In this document: one piece after another, positions 61,834-64,000 of the stretch
Layout of the letters: each line of letters starts with the position of its first letter
How positions within the stretch are numbered: position 1 is the stretch's first letter
NCBI RefSeq assembly: GCF_900187445.1
Contig: NZ_FYEB01000015.1
Coordinates: 1-64,000, forward strand
Length of the DNA: 64,000 nucleotides
Source: Pseudomonas sp. Irchel s3b2
GTDB lineage: Bacteria; Pseudomonadota; Gammaproteobacteria; Pseudomonadales; Pseudomonadaceae
Direction: 5' to 3'
Position numbers and translations under genes: made by a program
The notes under the pieces: generated by a model
Seen by the model: only the letters and a program-made list of their open reading frames with translations
The model's database searches: none
Told to the model about the DNA's origin: nothing

Positions 61834-62745
61834 TTACTGCGCACCTTGCTTGTCGATCAGCGCAGCAAGCATTTCGTACTCTTCGCCCGTCAGATCGGTC
61901 AGCGGTGCACGCACCGGGCCTGCGTCATAACCGGCAATTTTTGCCCCGGCCTTGACGATGCTCACGGCGTAACCGGCCTTGCGGTTGCGGATGTCCAGGT
62001 ACGGCAGGAAGAAGTCATCGATGATCTTGCCAACGGTGGCGTGATCTTCGCGAGCAATCGCGTGGTAGAAATCCATCGCGGTTTTCGGGATGAAGTTGAA
62101 TACCGCCGAGGAGTAAACCGGCACGCCCAGCGCTTTGTAGGCCGCGGCGTAGACTTCGGCGGTCGGTAAACCGCCCAGGTAGCTGAAGCGATCACCGAGG
62201 CGGCGACGGATCGACACCATCAACTCGATATCGCCCAGGCCATCCTTGTAGCCGATCAGGTTCGGGCAGCGCTCGGCCAGACGTTCCAGCAACGGAGCGG
62301 TCAGGCGGCAGACGTTACGGTTGTAGACCACTACGCCGATTTTTACCGATTTGCATACCGCTTCAACGTGGGCAGCAACACCGTCCTGGCTGGCTTCGGT
62401 GAGGTAATGCGGCAGCAGTAAAAGGCCTTTGGCGCCCAGACGCTCGGCTTCCTGAGCGTATTCGATGGCCTGGCGGGTGGCGCCACCGACACCGGCGAGG
62501 ATCGGCACGCTGGTGGCGCAGGTATCGACGGCAGTCTTGATGATTTCCGAATATTCGCTGGCCGCCAGAGAGAAGAACTCACCGGTGCCGCCCGCGGCGA
62601 ACAATGCCGAGGCGCCGTATGGGGCCAGCCATTCGAGACGCTTGATATAGCCCGCGCGATGGAAATCGCCCTGAGCATTGAAGTCGGTGACCGGGAACGA
62701 CAGCAGGCCGGAAGAGAGGATGGACTTCAGTTCTTGTGGATTCAT
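61834..62745 (-). CDS. kdgD: 5-dehydro-4-deoxyglucarate dehydratase
   Basis: A 303-residue TIM-barrel lyase of the DHDPS superfamily that dehydrates and decarboxylates 5-keto-4-deoxyglucarate to 2-oxoglutarate semialdehyde. The Schiff-base Lys lies in LIGYKDGLGDIEL and the catalytic Tyr in VVYNRNVCRL. AAGGTGEFFSLAASEY is the family mark. It is upstream of the dehydrogenase, on the same strand. Confidence 0.94.
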   Translation of the reverse strand: MNPQELKSILSSGLLSFPVTDFNAQGDFHRAGYIKRLEWLAPYGASALFAAGGTGEFFSLAASEYSEIIKTAVDTCATSVPILAGVGGATRQAIEYAQEAERLGAKGLLLLPHYLTEASQDGVAAHVEAVCKSVKIGVVVYNRNVCRLTAPLLERLAERCPNLIGYKDGLGDIELMVSIRRRLGDRFSYLGGLPTAEVYAAAYKALGVPVYSSAVFNFIPKTAMDFYHAIAREDHATVGKIIDDFFLPYLDIRNRKAGYAVSIVKAGAKIAGYDAGPVRAPLTDLTGEEYEMLAALIDKQGAQ

Positions 62746-62801
62746 TTATTCGAACACCCTGGGTAGCAACGTTGTATGAGAAAACCGTTCAGCCTTCGCC
62801 G

Positions 62802-62825
62802 AAGTTGTAGGTCATCGTACAACTT
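62802..62825 (-). promoter_or_regulatory. Candidate FadR-type operator of the hexarate cluster
   Basis: AAGTTGTA and TACAACTT are perfect 8-bp inverted repeats around GGTCATCG. TTGTA/TACAA half-sites fit the GntR (FadR subfamily) pattern. Further half-sites GTTGTATGAG (62771) and ATACAACC (62829) flank it. It lies about 60 bp upstream of kdgD. Confidence 0.7.
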
Positions 62826-63205
62826 AAAATACAACCGTCAACTGCATTTCATCGCGGGCCTCAACATTTGCGTCAGAAAAGGTAATTCCGTATCTGCTGC
62901 TCAAGGACTGGAAACCGGCGGGCGTTGTGAATTCGCCGGCCAAGGTAGATTTCCCAGGGGAGGGCCTCGCAGAGCCTACCGGCGTCTGGGATGAAGCCAG
63001 TGACGATGTGGTAACACAGACGGGAATTGAGCTGCGAATTCCGAAAGCGGAACTGGAAAAGTGCCGGAACACAGAAATCGAATTGCGTTACAAATTCGCG
63101 GATGAGTCGAGTATGGAGCCGTGTTCGGATCCCCTCATGACATCCAACCTGCGCCTGGCCTTTATAGTTCAGGCGCATTACGACACGACCGAAGTGAAGC
63201 CGTAA
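62826..63205 (+). pseudogene. Orphan coding-like remnant, no good start
   Basis: An uninterrupted frame after a stop at about 62825 encodes a sequence with protein-like features (PYLLLKDWKPAGVVNSPAKV, GIELRIPKAELEKCRNTEIE). A GTG at 62927 would give 92 residues; no ATG precedes it. The text resembles the C-terminal end of a larger protein, so it may be a truncated gene. I recognise no family. Confidence 0.35.
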
Positions 63206-63211
63206 CGCCTG

Positions 63212-63958
63212 TCACCCCTGTGCCTGCGCCTCTTCATGGGCCTGGCGCAGCCTTTCGCGGCTATTGGTCAGGTGCAGACGCATCGCTGCGCGCGCCGCAT
63301 CGGAATCCTGTCGCGCGATCGCCTCGTAGATTTCCTCGTGCTCGCGGCTCAGGCGACTCATGTAGTGCTGCTGGTCGTCATGGGCCAGGCGCGCGGAGTT
63401 GAGGCGTGTGCGCGGAATAATGCTGGTGCCCAGGTGGGTCATGATGTCGGTGAAGTAGCGGTTGCCGGTGGCCAGGGCAATCTGCAGGTGGAACTGGAAG
63501 TCCGAAGCCACTGCATCGCTGGCGTGGGAGACGCTTTCATTCAGCGCGTCCAGCGCCGCTCGCATCAACGCCAACTGCTCAGGGCTGCGACGTTGCGCGG
63601 CAAGGCCGGCGGACTCCACTTCCAGGCTGATGCGCAATTCCAGAATCGCCAATACGTCGCGCAAGGTCACCACGGTGGCCGGGTCGATACGGAAACCGCT
63701 CGGGCTCGGGGTGTCGAGCACGAAGGTGCCGATGCCGTGGCGGGTTTCAACCTGCCCTGCCGCCTGCAAACGGGAAATCGCTTCGCGCACCACGGTGCGG
63801 CTGACGCCATGGGCCTCCATGATCGCCGACTCGGTGGGCAACTTGTCGCCACGTTTGAGGTGACCATCGCGGATCTGCTCGGACAGCACCGTCACCAGTT
63901 CCTGAGCGAGGCTGCGGCGCTTGCGAGGGAGGCGAGGTGTGTCGATCGGGTTTTCCAT
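63212..63958 (-). CDS. FadR-subfamily GntR transcriptional regulator
   Basis: A 248-residue repressor. The winged HTH covers about 18-80 (LPTESAIMEAHGVSRTVVRE). The FCD effector domain (about 100-235) carries the metal-type His/Asp residues (ASDFQFHLQIALATGN, REHEEIYEAI, AAMRLHL). The ATG at 63958 opens MENPIDTPR. It is on the same strand as kdgD, and most likely controls the hexarate genes through the operator at 62802. Confidence 0.93.
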   Translation of the reverse strand: MENPIDTPRLPRKRRSLAQELVTVLSEQIRDGHLKRGDKLPTESAIMEAHGVSRTVVREAISRLQAAGQVETRHGIGTFVLDTPSPSGFRIDPATVVTLRDVLAILELRISLEVESAGLAAQRRSPEQLALMRAALDALNESVSHASDAVASDFQFHLQIALATGNRYFTDIMTHLGTSIIPRTRLNSARLAHDDQQHYMSRLSREHEEIYEAIARQDSDAARAAMRLHLTNSRERLRQAHEEAQAQG

Positions 63959-64000
63959 GGTGAACGTCTGTCTCAAAAATTCGGCTGAGCCCGCATCATA

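Larger units (their letters stand above)
62746..63211. other. 466-bp region between kdgD and the regulator gene
   Basis: It holds the kdgD promoter, a FadR-type operator candidate (62802-62825) and an open, coding-like stretch on the plus strand (62826-63205) that is given separately. Nothing else is recognised. Confidence 0.6.

Overview
This window is almost certainly a chromosomal piece of a Pseudomonas species of the P. fluorescens group. The grounds are the dense GC-rich coding, a gene order that from memory matches two Pseudomonas aeruginosa PAO1 blocks, and the many intergenic repeats of the form TGTAGGAGCGAGGCTTGCCC that are typical of fluorescent pseudomonads. No database was consulted; all identifications come from reading motifs, lengths and gene order.

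Layout. 0.2-9.3 kb carries trxB, cysZ, a GT4 glycosyltransferase, an old-yellow-enzyme reductase, a glutathione peroxidase, a SlyD-like isomerase, a DUF3565 protein, pta and an acyltransferase. This resembles the PAO1 PA0834-PA0849 neighbourhood, but no ackA lies beside pta. 9.4-13.3 kb holds sulfate activation (cysD, fused cysNC) and a NIF3 protein. 13.4-14.5 kb is the periplasmic protease algW. 14.6-17.5 kb is an accessory insertion: a TonB-dependent receptor and a DUF4198 periplasmic protein preceded by a striking 44-bp palindrome. 17.6-22.4 kb has hisC, hisD, hisG, murA and ibaG. 22.5-25.6 kb is the mlaFEDCB phospholipid transport operon. 25.8-29.2 kb makes and exports LPS (kdsD, kdsC, lptC, lptA, lptB), followed by rpoN, hpf, ptsN, rapZ and ptsO to 32.9 kb. 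32.9-36.9 kb is a ZIP transporter and the iron-responsive fagA-fumC-orfX-sodA operon, with a 272-bp MITE-like element between sodA and the ZIP gene. 37.2-50.7 kb is pmbA, darP, tldD, a nitrilase, yhdP, rng, maf, mreD, mreC and mreB. 50.9-54.1 kb is gatCAB. 54.2-57.2 kb holds an RlpA-like lipoprotein, a CaCA antiporter, a carboxymuconolactone decarboxylase-family protein and an AEC transporter. 57.3-64.0 kb is a galactarate/hexarate catabolic cluster (garD, MFS permease, semialdehyde dehydrogenase, kdgD and a FadR-type regulator) with a good candidate operator.

How the genes work together. The envelope is the main theme: LPS synthesis and transport, phospholipid retrograde transport, peptidoglycan precursor synthesis (murA), rod shape (mreBCD), the AlgW envelope-stress protease and the AsmA-like YhdP. 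The rpoN-ptsN-ptsO group is the nitrogen-related phosphotransferase system. The fagA operon swaps in iron-independent fumarase and Mn superoxide dismutase under iron starvation. The hexarate cluster takes galactarate to 2-oxoglutarate.

Most of the window is ordinary core genome. The parts that deserve a second look are the palindrome-controlled TonB/DUF4198 pair, the MITE-like element that supplies the sodA stop codon, the non-AUG (ATT) start of mreC, a hairpin holding both candidate start codons of the glycosyltransferase, and an orphan coding-like remnant next to the hexarate regulator. I saw no tRNA, rRNA, CRISPR, prophage or transposase gene.
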